Notes: a model not told the origin generated them from the sequence alone. A DNA stretch of 64,000 bases from an uncultured Clostridia bacterium (GCA_947632045.1 CANRNQ010000003.1:1-64000), one strand, 5' to 3'. Numbered from the stretch's first letter, positions 33,477-42,555 are shown. Program-made: numbers and translations.

Positions 33477-34185
33477 GCTGAAATCTGCTGTTTTTTACGG
33501 GTGCTTGACCAAAATCAAGCCTCTTATGATTTTCTATCTTGTGGAATACAGTATTTCCTTTTTGATTATGGCAATCGTTGTGCTTTGCACTGGAGAGCTC
33601 GAAGCAGGCTCCAATGGATTGGAAGTAGCGACGGCGGTGTTTTTAAGTATTATGGGAGCTTTGAGCTTCAGAGAGGACTTTAAGGCCTTTTTACAAAACG
33701 GCTTTACCCGCAGATATATTTTTCTTTCTACATTTTGCAGCTTCCTTTTAGTGTCCGCCGCGATGGCCTTGATAGATACCCTGCTCGGAAATCTTCTTCA
33801 TCATTTCATTAATTACTTCACATTTTTCGGAATGTTGTACGGGTACGAAAATATTCTGTTCAACTGGCTTTGGCTGACCTTAGTGTATACGACGTTTTGT
33901 AGTGTTTTCTATCTGGCGGCGTTGGTCGTCAATAAAGTCGGAAGAATAACCGCGCTGCTGATAGGCGTCGGCCTCGCCGGTGTAATTCTTTTGATCGCCG
34001 CCTTGTTCCGATTTGTATTATCCTCGGAGCTTGTAAGCAGGATCGGAAGATTTGCGCTAAACGCCTTTGGCTTTATGAATGACGGAACGGTTAATTTTAT
34101 TTTCCCCGTGCTTACGTTCATAGTAATAGGCGCTGTTTTCGGGTTCGCCTCCTATGCGCTCATACGGCGCACAGAATTGAAATAA
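33469..34185 (+). CDS. ABC transporter permease
   Basis: The 238-residue protein has six hydrophobic segments (for example LMIFYLVEYSISFLIMAIVVLC and ALLIGVGLAGVILLIAALFRFVL), as in ABC-2 type permeases. It overlaps the ATPase gene by eight bases and ends the operon. A GGCGAGGAAA site precedes the ATG. The gene converges on rnpB, and a shared hairpin at 34233-34272 terminates both. Confidence 0.85.
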   Translation: MNKLKSAVFYGCLTKIKPLMIFYLVEYSISFLIMAIVVLCTGELEAGSNGLEVATAVFLSIMGALSFREDFKAFLQNGFTRRYIFLSTFCSFLLVSAAMALIDTLLGNLLHHFINYFTFFGMLYGYENILFNWLWLTLVYTTFCSVFYLAALVVNKVGRITALLIGVGLAGVILLIAALFRFVLSSELVSRIGRFALNAFGFMNDGTVNFIFPVLTFIVIGAVFGFASYALIRRTELK

Positions 34186-34232
34186 ACATAACGCAGTAAT
34201 TAATATGCTTTCTCAGATAAAGCTCTTTTAAA

Positions 34233-34272
34233 TAAAAAAAGCAAGTCCGCGCTTTTGCAGACTTGCTTTTTT
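34233..34272. terminator. Bidirectional terminator of the ABC operon and rnpB
   Basis: AAGCAAGTC (34239-34247) pairs with GACTTGCTT (34260-34268). It is flanked by an A run on the left and a T run on the right, so it works on both strands. Confidence 0.85.
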
Positions 34273-34612
34273 GCGACCGGACCTGTAAGCCGGGTTCTGT
34301 CGTGAACAGCCATCTATCTTGGCAGACCGTTGCCGAATCTGCTCGACGCCACCTCCTAAGACGCGCAAGGCACGCATATTGTCTTTCCACGGTGTTGCTC
34401 CAAATAGGGTTTACATGGCCGCTGCGTCTCCGCAGCGCCGGTGAGCTCTTACCTCGCCTTTCCATCCTTGCCCTTGCGGGCGGTTTATTTCTGTTGCACT
34501 TTCCCTGGGGTCGCCCCCGGCGGCCGTTAGCCGTTATTTTTGCCTTGTGGAGCCCGGACTTTCCTCGGACAGCAGCTTTCGCATCCGCCCGCGGCTGTTC
34601 AGCCCGCTCGCA
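34273..34612 (-). ncRNA. rnpB: RNase P RNA (class A)
   Basis: The minus strand carries the conserved RNase P core: AAGCTGCTGTCCGAGGAAAG and TCCGGGCTCCAC near the 5' end, CAGGGAAAGTGCAACAGAAA, GGTAAGAGCTCACCG and GTAAACCC in the middle, and ACAGAACCCGGCTTACAGG near the 3' end. These match the catalytic RNA that removes 5' leaders from tRNA precursors. Ends are estimated to within a few bases. It converges on the ABC permease gene. Confidence 0.95.
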
Positions 34613-34654
34613 GGTAATATTGTAATATATATGAGAAATAAAGTCAAATTTATG

Positions 34655-34683
34655 TTGCCCTTTTCGACATTTTGGTATATACT
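34655..34683 (+). promoter_or_regulatory. Candidate promoter of the malic enzyme gene
   Basis: TTGCCC (34655-34660) and TATACT (34678-34683) are 17 bases apart, about 40 bases before the chosen start codon. Confidence 0.5.
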
Positions 34684-34720
34684 CTTTAAAGATAAATTAA
34701 CTCGAAAGGATATGTTTTGT

Positions 34721-35893
34721 ATGGATATACGGGAGGAGTCGCTCAAGAAGCATTACGAATGGAACGGGAAAATAGAGGTCGTTTCAAGGGTTAAGATAAA
34801 CGATTCAAAGGATCTCTCGCTCGCCTATACTCCGGGCGTCGCTCAGCCCTGCCTTGAGATACAGAAGGATTATAAAAGGTCGTTTCAGCTTACTCGCAGG
34901 AATAATCTTGTGGCCGTTATAACGGACGGCACGGCGGTGCTCGGGCTTGGAGATATAGGGCCGGAGGCCGGTATGCCCGTCATGGAGGGCAAGTGTGCGC
35001 TCTTTAAGGAGTTTGCTGACGTAGACGCTTTTCCGATATGCGTAAGGTCGAAAAACGTTGAGGATATAGTAAAGACCGTGTATCTGATAAGCGGCAGCTT
35101 CGGCGGGATAAACCTTGAGGACATATCCGCTCCGCGCTGCTTTGAAATAGAAAGACAGCTAAAGCAGATATGCGATATTCCCGTGTTTCACGACGATCAG
35201 CACGGCACGGCGGTGGTTGTCGCCGCAGCGTTGATAAACGCGCTAAAGGTCGTCGGAAAAAAGATAGACGAGATCAAGGTCGTGATAAACGGCGCGGGCT
35301 CAGCCGGAATTGCGATAGCGAAGCATATGCTCAATATGGGGGTAAAGAGCCTTATTATGGTGGATCGCTTCGGAATAATATGCGAGGGCATGGACGAGCT
35401 CAACAGCGAGCAGGCGTATATGGCCACGCTTACAAACAGGGAAGGGCTTCGGGGCACGCTTGCGGACGCTATGAAGGGCGCAGATATGTTTCTTGGCGTT
35501 TCCGCTCCGAATATTGTAAGCGAGGATATGATAAGGTCGATGGCCGAAAAGCCTATTGTGTTCGCTATGGCTAATCCCACGCCCGAGATTATGCCCGACA
35601 AGGCAAAATCCGCGGGAGCGGCTGTAGTCGGCACCGGAAGGTCCGACTTTCCAAATCAAATAAACAATGTGCTCGCGTTTCCGGGAATATTCAGGGGAGC
35701 TCTTGACTGCCGCGCCAAGGAGATAAACGAGGATATGAAGGTCGCGGCGTCGCTCGCGATAGCCTCGCTTGTAGACGACAGCGAGCTCAGCGCCGATTAT
35801 ATACTGCCCGAGGCGTTTGACAAGAGGATAGGCGGCGCGGTTGCCAGAGCCGTGGTTGACGCTGCGAGGAAAAGCGGCGCGGCGAGAGAATAA
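34721..35893 (+). CDS. NAD(P)-dependent malic enzyme
   Basis: It converts malate to pyruvate and CO2. The 390-residue protein is the short bacterial form without the phosphotransacetylase tail. Active-site tyrosine lies in LAYTPGVAQPCLEI and the lysine in EGKCALFKEFADVDAFPICV. The metal site is in FHDDQHGTAVV and the nucleotide loop in INGAGSAGIAIAKH. ATG 34721 is chosen because AAAGGA lies ten bases upstream; a closer ATG at 34712 leaves too little space. The gene stands alone, ended by the hairpin at 35900-35949. Confidence 0.92.
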   Translation: MDIREESLKKHYEWNGKIEVVSRVKINDSKDLSLAYTPGVAQPCLEIQKDYKRSFQLTRRNNLVAVITDGTAVLGLGDIGPEAGMPVMEGKCALFKEFADVDAFPICVRSKNVEDIVKTVYLISGSFGGINLEDISAPRCFEIERQLKQICDIPVFHDDQHGTAVVVAAALINALKVVGKKIDEIKVVINGAGSAGIAIAKHMLNMGVKSLIMVDRFGIICEGMDELNSEQAYMATLTNREGLRGTLADAMKGADMFLGVSAPNIVSEDMIRSMAEKPIVFAMANPTPEIMPDKAKSAGAAVVGTGRSDFPNQINNVLAFPGIFRGALDCRAKEINEDMKVAASLAIASLVDDSELSADYILPEAFDKRIGGAVARAVVDAARKSGAARE

Positions 35894-35899
35894 AATTTA

Positions 35900-35949
35900 A
35901 AGCAGGCGGCGGTTTTCGCTTTTGATAAGCGAGCGCTTCCTGCTTTTTT
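35900..35949 (+). terminator. Intrinsic terminator of the malic enzyme gene
   Basis: AAGCAGG (35900-35906) pairs with CCTGCTT (35939-35945) around an inner imperfect stem, then TTTTTTG. Confidence 0.65.
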
Positions 35950-35984
35950 GTGTAATTGTTATTTGTCGTTCGGGGTATAGTGCG

Positions 35985-36224
35985 GCTGCCGCGCAAGCTC
36001 GTTTTAACGCTGTGCCTGAGTTGGGGCTTGTTCGGGCGGCGACCCTCCCGCGCCCGCGTCTGCGGGCGCGGGAGCAAAAACGCGGCGGCGCAAAGGCTTT
36101 TTCCTGCCATACATAGCCCTTCGCCGCGTTTTTCGCAAAATCCGCCCGGCCGGGCGGATTTTGCCGGTCGCCGCCCGAACACCCTTACCCGCGCACAGAG
36201 CCGGTCGGAAAAACGCGCGGCAGC
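35985..36224. repeat. Clover element, copy C
   Basis: Outer stem: TTCGGGCGGCGACC (36031-36044) with its exact complement (36166-36179). Hairpin 1: CTCCCGCGCCCGC/GCGGGCGCGGGAG (36045-36074), loop GTCT. Inner stem: AAAAACGCGGCG (36076-36087) with its complement (36122-36133), enclosing 34 bases. Hairpin 2: GCAAAATCCGCCCG/CGGGCGGATTTTGC (36135-36164). Ends: GCTGCCGCGC (35985-35994) and GCGCGGCAGC (36215-36224). It lies between the convergent malic enzyme and Veg-like genes. Confidence 0.85.
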
Positions 36225-36243
36225 TTAGGTGCTTCGCCTTAGC

Positions 36244-36495
36244 CTATTTTACTGCGTTAAGCTCAAGAATCTCTATCTGCTTTGTCAAAATATCCGTGTA
36301 CTGCACAGTGTAGCTGTGGCGCTCGCTCTCGCTGTCCTCCTCAATGCGGAATATGTTCGGATAAATTGCGGTGATCACGACACTGACATTTTTAAGCGCA
36401 GGCTTAAGTCGAGGTATTGAAACGTTGATGTGTATGTGCGGGTCGCTTTCATACAGCGCCTTTACCCTTTCCTTTATTAACGCCAAATTGCTCAT
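36244..36495 (-). CDS. Veg-like small protein
   Basis: The 83-residue product ends in VVITAIYPNIFRIEEDSESERHSYTVQYTDILTKQIEIL. This matches the beta-barrel pattern of the Veg family (etYPsvFvv, rxSysYxDvLT), small Firmicutes proteins near ribosomal-biogenesis genes and linked in Bacillus to biofilm regulation. The N-terminal half (MSNLALIKERVKALYESDPHIHI) is unlike Bacillus Veg. ATG 36495 follows GAGGTG at eight bases; a GTG three codons earlier lies inside that site. Family membership is tentative. Confidence 0.65.
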   Translation of the reverse strand: MSNLALIKERVKALYESDPHIHINVSIPRLKPALKNVSVVITAIYPNIFRIEEDSESERHSYTVQYTDILTKQIEILELNAVK

Positions 36496-36646
36496 TTTTT
36501 TCACCTCTTAAAACGGCAGGCTGCAAAACGACAGCTCATCTGCCTTTGATTTTGTAAAGCATTTTACAAAATAATTATATCAAACGCGGTTGAAATTTTC
36601 ATGCGCCAAATTTGTAAATTTTTTTTGACATATGCTCGTTGACAGT

Positions 36647-36672
36647 AGCTTTACCGAGCTGCGCCGGTAAGC
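36647..36672. repeat. Degenerate GCAGCTTTACCG hairpin copy
   Basis: AGCTTTACCG (36647-36656) faces CGGTAAGC (36665-36672); one pair has been lost compared with the other copies, so it looks like a decayed family member. The rest of the 36496-36881 gap holds the promoter and attenuator-like hairpin described separately. Confidence 0.5.
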
Positions 36673-36772
36673 CGCCTTATGGAAAGAAGAAAAGCTTGAT
36701 TAAGCAAAATCCTTTGAAGAAAAGGCGGAGGCATCGGTTTGGGCGCAAGCCAAAAAAATTCCTCCTTAAGCC

Positions 36773-36801
36773 TTGAATTTAAAATAAAAAAACGGTATAA
36801 T
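36773..36801 (+). promoter_or_regulatory. Candidate promoter of the second MATE gene
   Basis: TTGAAT (36773-36778), a 17-base spacer and TATAAT (36796-36801). The start point would be near 36808, only about ten bases before a terminator-like hairpin. Confidence 0.55.
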
Positions 36802-36818
36802 ATATTTAACGAGCAGCG

Positions 36819-36858
36819 AATGCGTAAGTCCAGTTCAGGGCTTACGCATTATTTTTTT
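36819..36858 (+). promoter_or_regulatory. Terminator-like hairpin in the MATE leader (possible attenuator)
   Basis: AATGCGTAAG (36819-36828) pairs exactly with CTTACGCATT (36841-36850), followed by ATTTTTTTG. The hairpin lies between the promoter and the MATE ribosome site (AAAGGAGGAA), so it must be read through for expression. No leader peptide or known aptamer fits in the ten bases before it. Confidence 0.6.
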
Positions 36859-36881
36859 GCTCTGAAAAGGAGGAACATATT

Positions 36882-38315
36882 ATGGAACAAATCAATCAAT
36901 CTTATCTTGCGGAGGAGAAAATAGGCAGGCTTATGCGCAAATACGCCCTGCCGTGCGTTATTTCGCTTTTGGTCGGCGCTCTTTATAATATCGTCGACCA
37001 GATATTTATTGCGAATGCGGACTATCTCGGCTCCTTCGGAAACGCCGCGAATACCGTCGTTTTTCCGCTCACGGTCATAGCGCTCGCAGTCGCCGTTATG
37101 ATAGGCGACGGCTGCTGTGCGTTTGTAAGCCTTTGCCTCGGCAAGGGCGAAAGAGACTCGGCCGGCAAAAGCGTGGGTATGTCAATACTTATGTCGCTTG
37201 CCGGAGGTATAGCGCTGTGCGCGGCCTACCTTATATTTCAAGAGCCTATAATAGCTATGTTCGGCGCAACGGTCAACAGCGAAACCTTCGCGCTTTCAAA
37301 GGAGTATTTCTTCTATATTACCCTCGGCATACCCTTTTATATGTTCGGTCAGGCGATGAATCCTGTAATACGCGCGGACGGAAGCCCCAAGTTTGCAATG
37401 CTCTCAACTCTTGTCGGTGCGGGGATAAATATCGTGCTTGACCCCGTGTTCATTTTCTGCTTCAAATGGGGAATGACGGGTGCGGCAGTCGCGACGGTCA
37501 TAGGGCAAATAGCGGCGGCTCTGCTTTCGGTGTGGTATCTGCTTCATACAAAAAGCGTAAGGCTTTCAAAGCGCGATTTCCGTTTGGATATTCATATAAT
37601 AGGCAGAACGCTCTCGCTCGGCGCTTGCAGCTTTCTCTCGCAGATCTCGCTCGTAGCGGCGATGGCGGCGATAAATAATATGATACGCGAGTACGGCGCG
37701 GCGGACCCTATATTCGGTCAGGATATTTACGCCCAGATACCTATGGCTGTCGTCGGAATAGTGATGAAATTTTTTCAAATAGTCATCTCAATAGTCATAG
37801 GTATGGCGGCGGGCTGTATCCCGATCGTCGGATATAATATGGGCGCAGGCAAGCTCAGGCGAGTAAAGAGCCTGTTTACGCTTTTGCTTTTGTGCGAGGC
37901 GGCCGTCGGCTTTATCGCTCTTATAATAGTCGAGCTTATGCCCGGTCGGCTCATAGCGGTGTTTGGCTCTGCAAACGAGAGCTCATATTATGCCGATTTT
38001 GCCGTAAAGGCATTCAGAATATATCTGTGCATGATAGTGTTCGCGTGCGTGAACAAGGCGGCTTTTATTTTTCTTCAGGCTATGGGCAAGGCGTCAGCGT
38101 CGACCGCGCTGTCTATGATAAGAGAGGTGGTTTTCGGAGTGGGCTTTGCGCTTTTGCTGCCTGTCTTTTTCGGGCTCGACGGAGTTTTGTACTCTATGCC
38201 CGTATCGGACATTCTCACCTTCGCGATATCACTCTGCGTGATATTGCGAACCTATGGCGAGCTGAGGGAAAGCGAAGCCAAGTCGGAGCGAATACCCTGC
38301 GAGCGTCGGGCATAA
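36882..38315 (+). CDS. MATE family efflux transporter
   Basis: The 477-residue protein has twelve hydrophobic segments and the MATE pattern: KYALPCVISLLVGALYNIVDQIFIAN at the first helix, DPVFIFCFKWGMTGAAVATVIGQ, and GMAAGCIPIVGYNMGAGKLRRVKSL in the second half. It is closer to the MepA-type branch than the gene at 10903-12234. Strong ribosome site AAAGGAGG. Expression may be limited by the terminator-like hairpin upstream. Substrate unknown. Confidence 0.9.
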   Translation: MEQINQSYLAEEKIGRLMRKYALPCVISLLVGALYNIVDQIFIANADYLGSFGNAANTVVFPLTVIALAVAVMIGDGCCAFVSLCLGKGERDSAGKSVGMSILMSLAGGIALCAAYLIFQEPIIAMFGATVNSETFALSKEYFFYITLGIPFYMFGQAMNPVIRADGSPKFAMLSTLVGAGINIVLDPVFIFCFKWGMTGAAVATVIGQIAAALLSVWYLLHTKSVRLSKRDFRLDIHIIGRTLSLGACSFLSQISLVAAMAAINNMIREYGAADPIFGQDIYAQIPMAVVGIVMKFFQIVISIVIGMAAGCIPIVGYNMGAGKLRRVKSLFTLLLLCEAAVGFIALIIVELMPGRLIAVFGSANESSYYADFAVKAFRIYLCMIVFACVNKAAFIFLQAMGKASASTALSMIREVVFGVGFALLLPVFFGLDGVLYSMPVSDILTFAISLCVILRTYGELRESEAKSERIPCERRA

Positions 38316-38350
38316 CGGCTTGCGCCGCCGTCGCTTTTGCTGACCTGTAC

Positions 38351-38370
38351 CCGCCAAGGCGGCATTTTTT
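38351..38370 (+). terminator. Intrinsic terminator of the second MATE gene
   Basis: CCGCC (38351-38355) pairs with GGCGG (38358-38362), then CATTTTTT. Confidence 0.6.
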
Positions 38371-38519
38371 AACAAAAATATCCATATTAACAAATTATTA
38401 TTTTTTTGTTTAGCAATATTTCATTTTAGTTTAAAAATTGCGTAAAGATAAATGTATATCATATAATCATCAAAGAAAAAGACTTGCAACAACAAAATAA
38501 TGAAAGTTAGGTGTTATTT

Positions 38520-40259
38520 ATGGACAAAAATTATAACGATAATTTTGACGGAACAGAAAGCTTTGAGAAAAACGAGGAGCAGGAGTATACGACCCCGACT
38601 CAGAGCTCCGAAAACATTTATTCAAGCTCATACTCAAAGCCCGAGTCGACCTCTGCGGCCGAACAGAACCCGTATTACGCCGGTGGCACAAATCACAGCG
38701 GCGCGGCGAACGATAACGAAGGATATACCTACCGCAGTGCAGACTTTACCAAAACGGCTGACAGCGCTGAACCGAGCAATTCCTACGGTGGCACAAGCTA
38801 TAATACAGCGGACAATCAAAGCGCTTCTATGTTCAATGCGGACGGCAGCTACCGCAGGAGCTATTCTCCCGATAATCAGCCCTCGGGCAGCTATGAAGCC
38901 GGAGGATACTCCAGCACAAGGTATATAAACAACGAGCAGACCCAATACGGCGCTGTGCAAAGCGGAGCTCGCGGGACAACGCCGCAGAGCTATTACACCC
39001 CGACTCAGCAGGCGGTGCAGTACAACAGCGCTAAAAAGAAAAATAAGAATAAGAAAAAGGGCAGAGCGGGCATGGCGGTGCTTATAGCCGCGTGTATGCT
39101 GCTGAGCGCCGGACTCGGCTTTGGCGGAGCAATGCTTGCAAACCACCTTAATCCCACATCAAGCGGCGGGGTAAATATCCAAAAGGTGGTCGAAACGGTT
39201 TCAACCGGAGCTGATGGCAGCGCGATGTCAACCGAGGACATAGTTGCCAAAACTCAGAATAGCGTTGTTGAGATAACCACCGAATCGGTAACTACCGGCG
39301 CGTTCTCGCAGAACTATATTACTCAGGGCGCGGGCAGCGGCGTTATAATATCCGAAAACGGATACATTATAACAAACAACCACGTTATCGACGGGGCAAA
39401 GACTATAAAGGTGACCACCAAGGACGGAAAGAGCTATGACGCAAAGCTGGTCGGAACGGCTTCGCCGACTCTTGACGTAGCTCTTGTGAAAATCAATGCG
39501 ACAGGCCTCACTCCGGCAGTTATGGGTGACAGCGACAAGATAAAGGTCGGCGAAAAGGCTGTCGCAATAGGCAACCCGCTCGGACAGCTCGGCGGAACGG
39601 TGACAGAGGGCATAATCAGCGCCTTGAACCGCGATATAACGGTTGACGGAACGGTTATGAACCTATTACAGACGAACGCGGAGATAAACCCGGGCAACTC
39701 AGGCGGCGGACTTTTTGACGGACACGGCAATCTTATAGGCTTGGTAGTGGCAAAATCCGTCAGCAACGAGATAGAGGGCATAGGCTTTGCAATCCCGATA
39801 AACAGCATTTCAGACGTTGTAAGCGATTTGACTGAATACGGCTATGTAAAGGGCATTACCGAAACGGGACTTAAGCTTTTAGATATTCCGAACGAGCAGA
39901 CCGCCATGATGTACGGCGTTAAGGAGACTGGCGTTTATGTTCAGAGCGTAGATTCGAGGAGCACGGCGTATGACGCGGGATTTATCAGAGGCGACAGGAT
40001 AGTATCCGTCGAAGGCAAGGAGGTTTCGACCAAGAGCGAGTTTGAGGCGCAGATAAAGAGTCACAAGGTCGGAGATGTAGTAAGCGTAGTTGTCAGCCGC
40101 GACGGTCAGAAGACAACGCTGAAGCTTGAGCTTGAGGAGTATATTCCCGAATCGTCGTCATCGACAAACGGCTTTAACGAGGACGGCAACGGCGGGTATT
40201 CAGGAAACAATAACTATAGCGGAGGCCTTGAGGATTTCTTTAACGAGTTTTTCAACTGA
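38520..40259 (+). CDS. HtrA-like membrane serine protease with PDZ domain
   Basis: Quality-control protease acting outside the membrane. The 579-residue protein has a cytoplasmic N-terminal 180 residues of low complexity (Ser, Tyr, Asn, Thr, Gly) and a lysine-rich stop before one membrane helix (about 187-210: MAVLIAACMLLSAGLGFGGAMLA). A trypsin-like domain follows, with catalytic His in TNNHVIDGA, Asp in TLDVALVKI and Ser in NPGNSGGGLFDG. A PDZ domain follows (about 450-545: GVYVQSVDSRSTAYDAGFIRGDRIVSVEGKEV). It ends in a Ser/Asn/Gly-rich tail. ATG 38520 is chosen for the TTAGGTG site. The long disordered N-terminus is unusual in length for HtrA but common in Ruminococcaceae. Confidence 0.92.
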   Translation: MDKNYNDNFDGTESFEKNEEQEYTTPTQSSENIYSSSYSKPESTSAAEQNPYYAGGTNHSGAANDNEGYTYRSADFTKTADSAEPSNSYGGTSYNTADNQSASMFNADGSYRRSYSPDNQPSGSYEAGGYSSTRYINNEQTQYGAVQSGARGTTPQSYYTPTQQAVQYNSAKKKNKNKKKGRAGMAVLIAACMLLSAGLGFGGAMLANHLNPTSSGGVNIQKVVETVSTGADGSAMSTEDIVAKTQNSVVEITTESVTTGAFSQNYITQGAGSGVIISENGYIITNNHVIDGAKTIKVTTKDGKSYDAKLVGTASPTLDVALVKINATGLTPAVMGDSDKIKVGEKAVAIGNPLGQLGGTVTEGIISALNRDITVDGTVMNLLQTNAEINPGNSGGGLFDGHGNLIGLVVAKSVSNEIEGIGFAIPINSISDVVSDLTEYGYVKGITETGLKLLDIPNEQTAMMYGVKETGVYVQSVDSRSTAYDAGFIRGDRIVSVEGKEVSTKSEFEAQIKSHKVGDVVSVVVSRDGQKTTLKLELEEYIPESSSSTNGFNEDGNGGYSGNNNYSGGLEDFFNEFFN

Positions 40260-40310
40260 TACTACGGTAAAATAGAGAGCTTTGTTTACCTCTCCTTTTA
40301 ATATAAATTT

Positions 40311-40339
40311 CGCCCTGCGGAAGTGTGTTCCGCAGGGCG
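40311..40339. other. Perfect hairpin after the HtrA gene
   Basis: CGCCCTGCGGAA (40311-40322) pairs exactly with TTCCGCAGGGCG (40328-40339), loop GTGTG. No T run follows on either strand, so it may be a weak terminator or an mRNA-stabilising stem. Confidence 0.55.
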
Positions 40340-40426
40340 AAGCTATGCTTGAAGGAATATTGATATGCCGCAAGTGGGGCGGCCCGGGGGTTTAAGTTGC
40401 CGTTTAAGCGAGAGCTTAGGTTTAGG

Positions 40427-40660
40427 GGCTGTCGCGGCTGCCCGTTTTGACTGCACTGCGGCGTGAGGGAGGTTCGGGCGGCGACCCGCGCGGCGCAGCC
40501 GCGCGCAAAAACGCGGCGGCATAGCTCCCTGTTGTAAGGTGAAAGCTCCTGCACGCCGCGTTTTTGTGCTCCACCCCGCCCTCGGGGCGGGGTGGAGCCG
40601 GTCGCCGCCCGAAGCCTGTTTAACCTCGCACCTTGGCATAAACAGGAGTGCGCGACAGCC
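40427..40660. repeat. Clover element, copy D
   Basis: Outer stem: TTCGGGCGGCGACC (40473-40486) with its exact complement (40600-40613). Hairpin 1: CGCGCGGC/GCCGCGCG (40487-40505), loop GCA. Inner stem: AAAAACGCGGCG (40507-40518) with its complement (40554-40565), enclosing 35 bases. Hairpin 2: GCTCCACCCCGCCC with its complement (40568-40598), loop TCG. Ends: GGCTGTCGCG (40427-40436) and CGCGACAGCC (40651-40660). A right-flank hairpin CCTGTTTA/TAAACAGG lies at 40615-40646. It is placed between convergent htrA-like and PFL genes. Confidence 0.85.
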
Positions 40661-40693
40661 TTAATGGCAGTAAAAATAAAATCAATTAAAAAA

Positions 40694-42052
40694 TCAGTTT
40701 TTAAGACTTTGCAGCGGAGCGGGGATCCTGCCGCCCCTTGATATGAATTTCGCGGGAGAAGCGGTGTTCAGCTCCATAACGGGACCGCCGCCCAAAAGTC
40801 CGCCAAATTCAAGCCATTCGCCCGCCTTCTTGCCTATCGCAGGAATGAGCCTTACGGCGGTCGTCTTTGAGTTCACCATACCGATAGCGGCCTCGTCGGC
40901 AATAATGGCGGAAAGAACCTCGGGAGTCGTGTCGCCCGGTACGTTTATCATATCAAGCCCGACGGAGCAGACGGAGGTCATCGCTTCGAGCTTTGTCAGT
41001 GTCAGACAGCCGCTCTTTGCCGCCGCTATCATGCCCGCGTCCTCGGTAACGGGTATAAAAGCGCCCGAAAGTCCGCCGACGTGCGACGAAGCCATAACGC
41101 CGCCCTTTTTAACGGCGTCGTTCAGCAATGCGAGAGCCGCAGTGGTTCCGTGAGCGCCGCACTGCTCAAGCCCCATCTCCTCGAGAATGTGCGCCACGCT
41201 GTCGCCTACAGCGGGAGTCGGCGCAAGCGACAAATCGACTATTCCGAAAGGAACGCAAAGCCGTCTTGAAGCCTCCTGAGCGACAAGCTGACCCGTCCTT
41301 GTGATTTTAAAAGCGGTTTTCTTAATGAGATTGGCGACCTCGGTGATGTCGCAGTCGCCGCACTTTGAAAGCACGGAGCGCACCACTCCGGGCCCGGAAA
41401 CGCCGACGTTTATCTCGCAGTCGGGCTCGCCCACGCCGTGGAACGCGCCCGCCATAAACGGGTTGTCCTCGGGAGCGTTGCAAAATACAACGAGCTTTGC
41501 CGCGCCGATGCACTCCCTGTCGCTTGTAAGCTCAGCCGTCTGCTTGATTATCCTTCCCATCTTCGCGACAGCGTCCATGTTTATGCCCGCCTTTGTGCTT
41601 CCGACGTTTACCGACGAGCAAACGTGCTCGGTTTCCGACAGGGCGCGCGGTATGCTCTCAATAAGGCTGTAGTCGCCCTGAGCAAAGCCCTTTTGAACGA
41701 GAGCCGAGTATCCGCCGATAAAGTTCACCCCGACCGTCTGAGCCGCCCTCTCAAGAGCGTGGGCAAATTTAACGGGGTCGCTCGCCGGACATGTCGCCGC
41801 GAGCATTGCAACAGGCGTAACGGCTATCCTCTTGTGGATTATGGGTATGCCGTATTCCTTCGAGATGTCCTCGCCCGTCTTGACAAGATCCTTTGCATAG
41901 CGGCATATCTTATCGTACACCTTGTCGCAGGCGCGGTCTATATTCTCGTCTATACATTCGAGCAGCGAAATCCCCATTGTGATGGTCCTCACGTCGAGGT
42001 TTTCGTTGTCTATCATATTTATCGTTTCGAGTATGTCGTGTGTGTTTATCAT
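40694..42052 (-). CDS. PFL/UPF0210 family protein
   Basis: The 452-residue protein belongs to the conserved UPF0210 (DUF711) family, described as having a fold related to pyruvate formate-lyase but no demonstrated function. Recognisable stretches are [41 protein letters not shown] and [15 protein letters not shown]. It overlaps no gene but follows the ACT-domain gene by 18 bases, a pairing conserved across Firmicutes and archaea, so the two form one operon. No glycyl-radical motif is evident. GGAGGCTTG precedes the ATG. Confidence 0.92.
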   Translation of the reverse strand: MINTHDILETINMIDNENLDVRTITMGISLLECIDENIDRACDKVYDKICRYAKDLVKTGEDISKEYGIPIIHKRIAVTPVAMLAATCPASDPVKFAHALERAAQTVGVNFIGGYSALVQKGFAQGDYSLIESIPRALSETEHVCSSVNVGSTKAGINMDAVAKMGRIIKQTAELTSDRECIGAAKLVVFCNAPEDNPFMAGAFHGVGEPDCEINVGVSGPGVVRSVLSKCGDCDITEVANLIKKTAFKITRTGQLVAQEASRRLCVPFGIVDLSLAPTPAVGDSVAHILEEMGLEQCGAHGTTAALALLNDAVKKGGVMASSHVGGLSGAFIPVTEDAGMIAAAKSGCLTLTKLEAMTSVCSVGLDMINVPGDTTPEVLSAIIADEAAIGMVNSKTTAVRLIPAIGKKAGEWLEFGGLLGGGPVMELNTASPAKFISRGGRIPAPLQSLKN

Positions 42053-42070
42053 TTATTCAAGCCTCCGCGG

Positions 42071-42340
42071 TCAAATTCTGTGCATTGAGTTAAAGATGTC
42101 CTCGTGCATTATGTGAATCTTAAGCCCCATCTCGTCGCCGAGGGCGGAAAGACTGTCAGAGAGCTTGTCAAAGGGAACGCTCGACTTGTCTATATCGACA
42201 AGCATTATCATTGCAAACATATCCTGCAAGACAGACTGCGTTACCTCCTGAATATTAACTCCATATTCGGCGCAGGCCGAAGAAACCTTTGCGAGTATCC
42301 CGACGGTGTCCTTGCCGATAACGGTAATAAATGCGCGCAT
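42071..42340 (-). CDS. ACT domain protein (UPF0237)
   Basis: The 89-residue single ACT domain (MRAFITVIGKDTVGILAKVSSACAEYGVNIQEVTQSV) is a small-molecule-binding fold, often amino-acid sensing. It is regularly encoded immediately upstream of the UPF0210 gene, as here, and may regulate it. CAGGAGGAC precedes the start. A promoter at 42436-42408 reads into it. Function not established. Confidence 0.92.
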   Translation of the reverse strand: MRAFITVIGKDTVGILAKVSSACAEYGVNIQEVTQSVLQDMFAMIMLVDIDKSSVPFDKLSDSLSALGDEMGLKIHIMHEDIFNSMHRI

Positions 42341-42407
42341 AAAAAGTCCTCCTGAAAATAATTTTCCGCTGCGTATAAAATAATACGCTTAAATAATCTT
42401 AAATAAT

Positions 42408-42436
42408 ATTATCTTATTTTTATCTCCGCCTGTCAA
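42408..42436 (-). promoter_or_regulatory. Candidate promoter of the ACT/PFL operon
   Basis: On the minus strand, TTGACA (42436-42431) and GATAAT (42413-42408) with a 17-base spacer. Confidence 0.55.
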
Positions 42437-42526
42437 TAGCGGCGCGGCATTTTGTCAAATAAAGGCGTTTTTGCCACAGAGCCCGGGAAAGAGCAGCGGC
42501 AAGCAGGGCGAAAAAGCTTTTGGGAC

Positions 42527-42555
42527 TTGAAAAACGCGGGAGGGCAATATATAAT
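42527..42555 (+). promoter_or_regulatory. Candidate promoter of the PHP gene
   Basis: TTGAAA (42527-42532) and TATAAT (42550-42555), 17 bases apart, 40 bases before the chosen start. Confidence 0.55.

Noticed and set aside
34547-34720. N-terminal extension of the malic enzyme
   Set aside because: The extension overlaps the 5' end of rnpB on the other strand and the promoter at 34655-34683, and has no homology to malic enzymes.
41438-42088. 216-codon plus-strand frame opposite the UPF0210 gene
   Set aside because: Opposite-strand shadow of a conserved gene, with arginine-rich low-quality sequence and no ribosome site.
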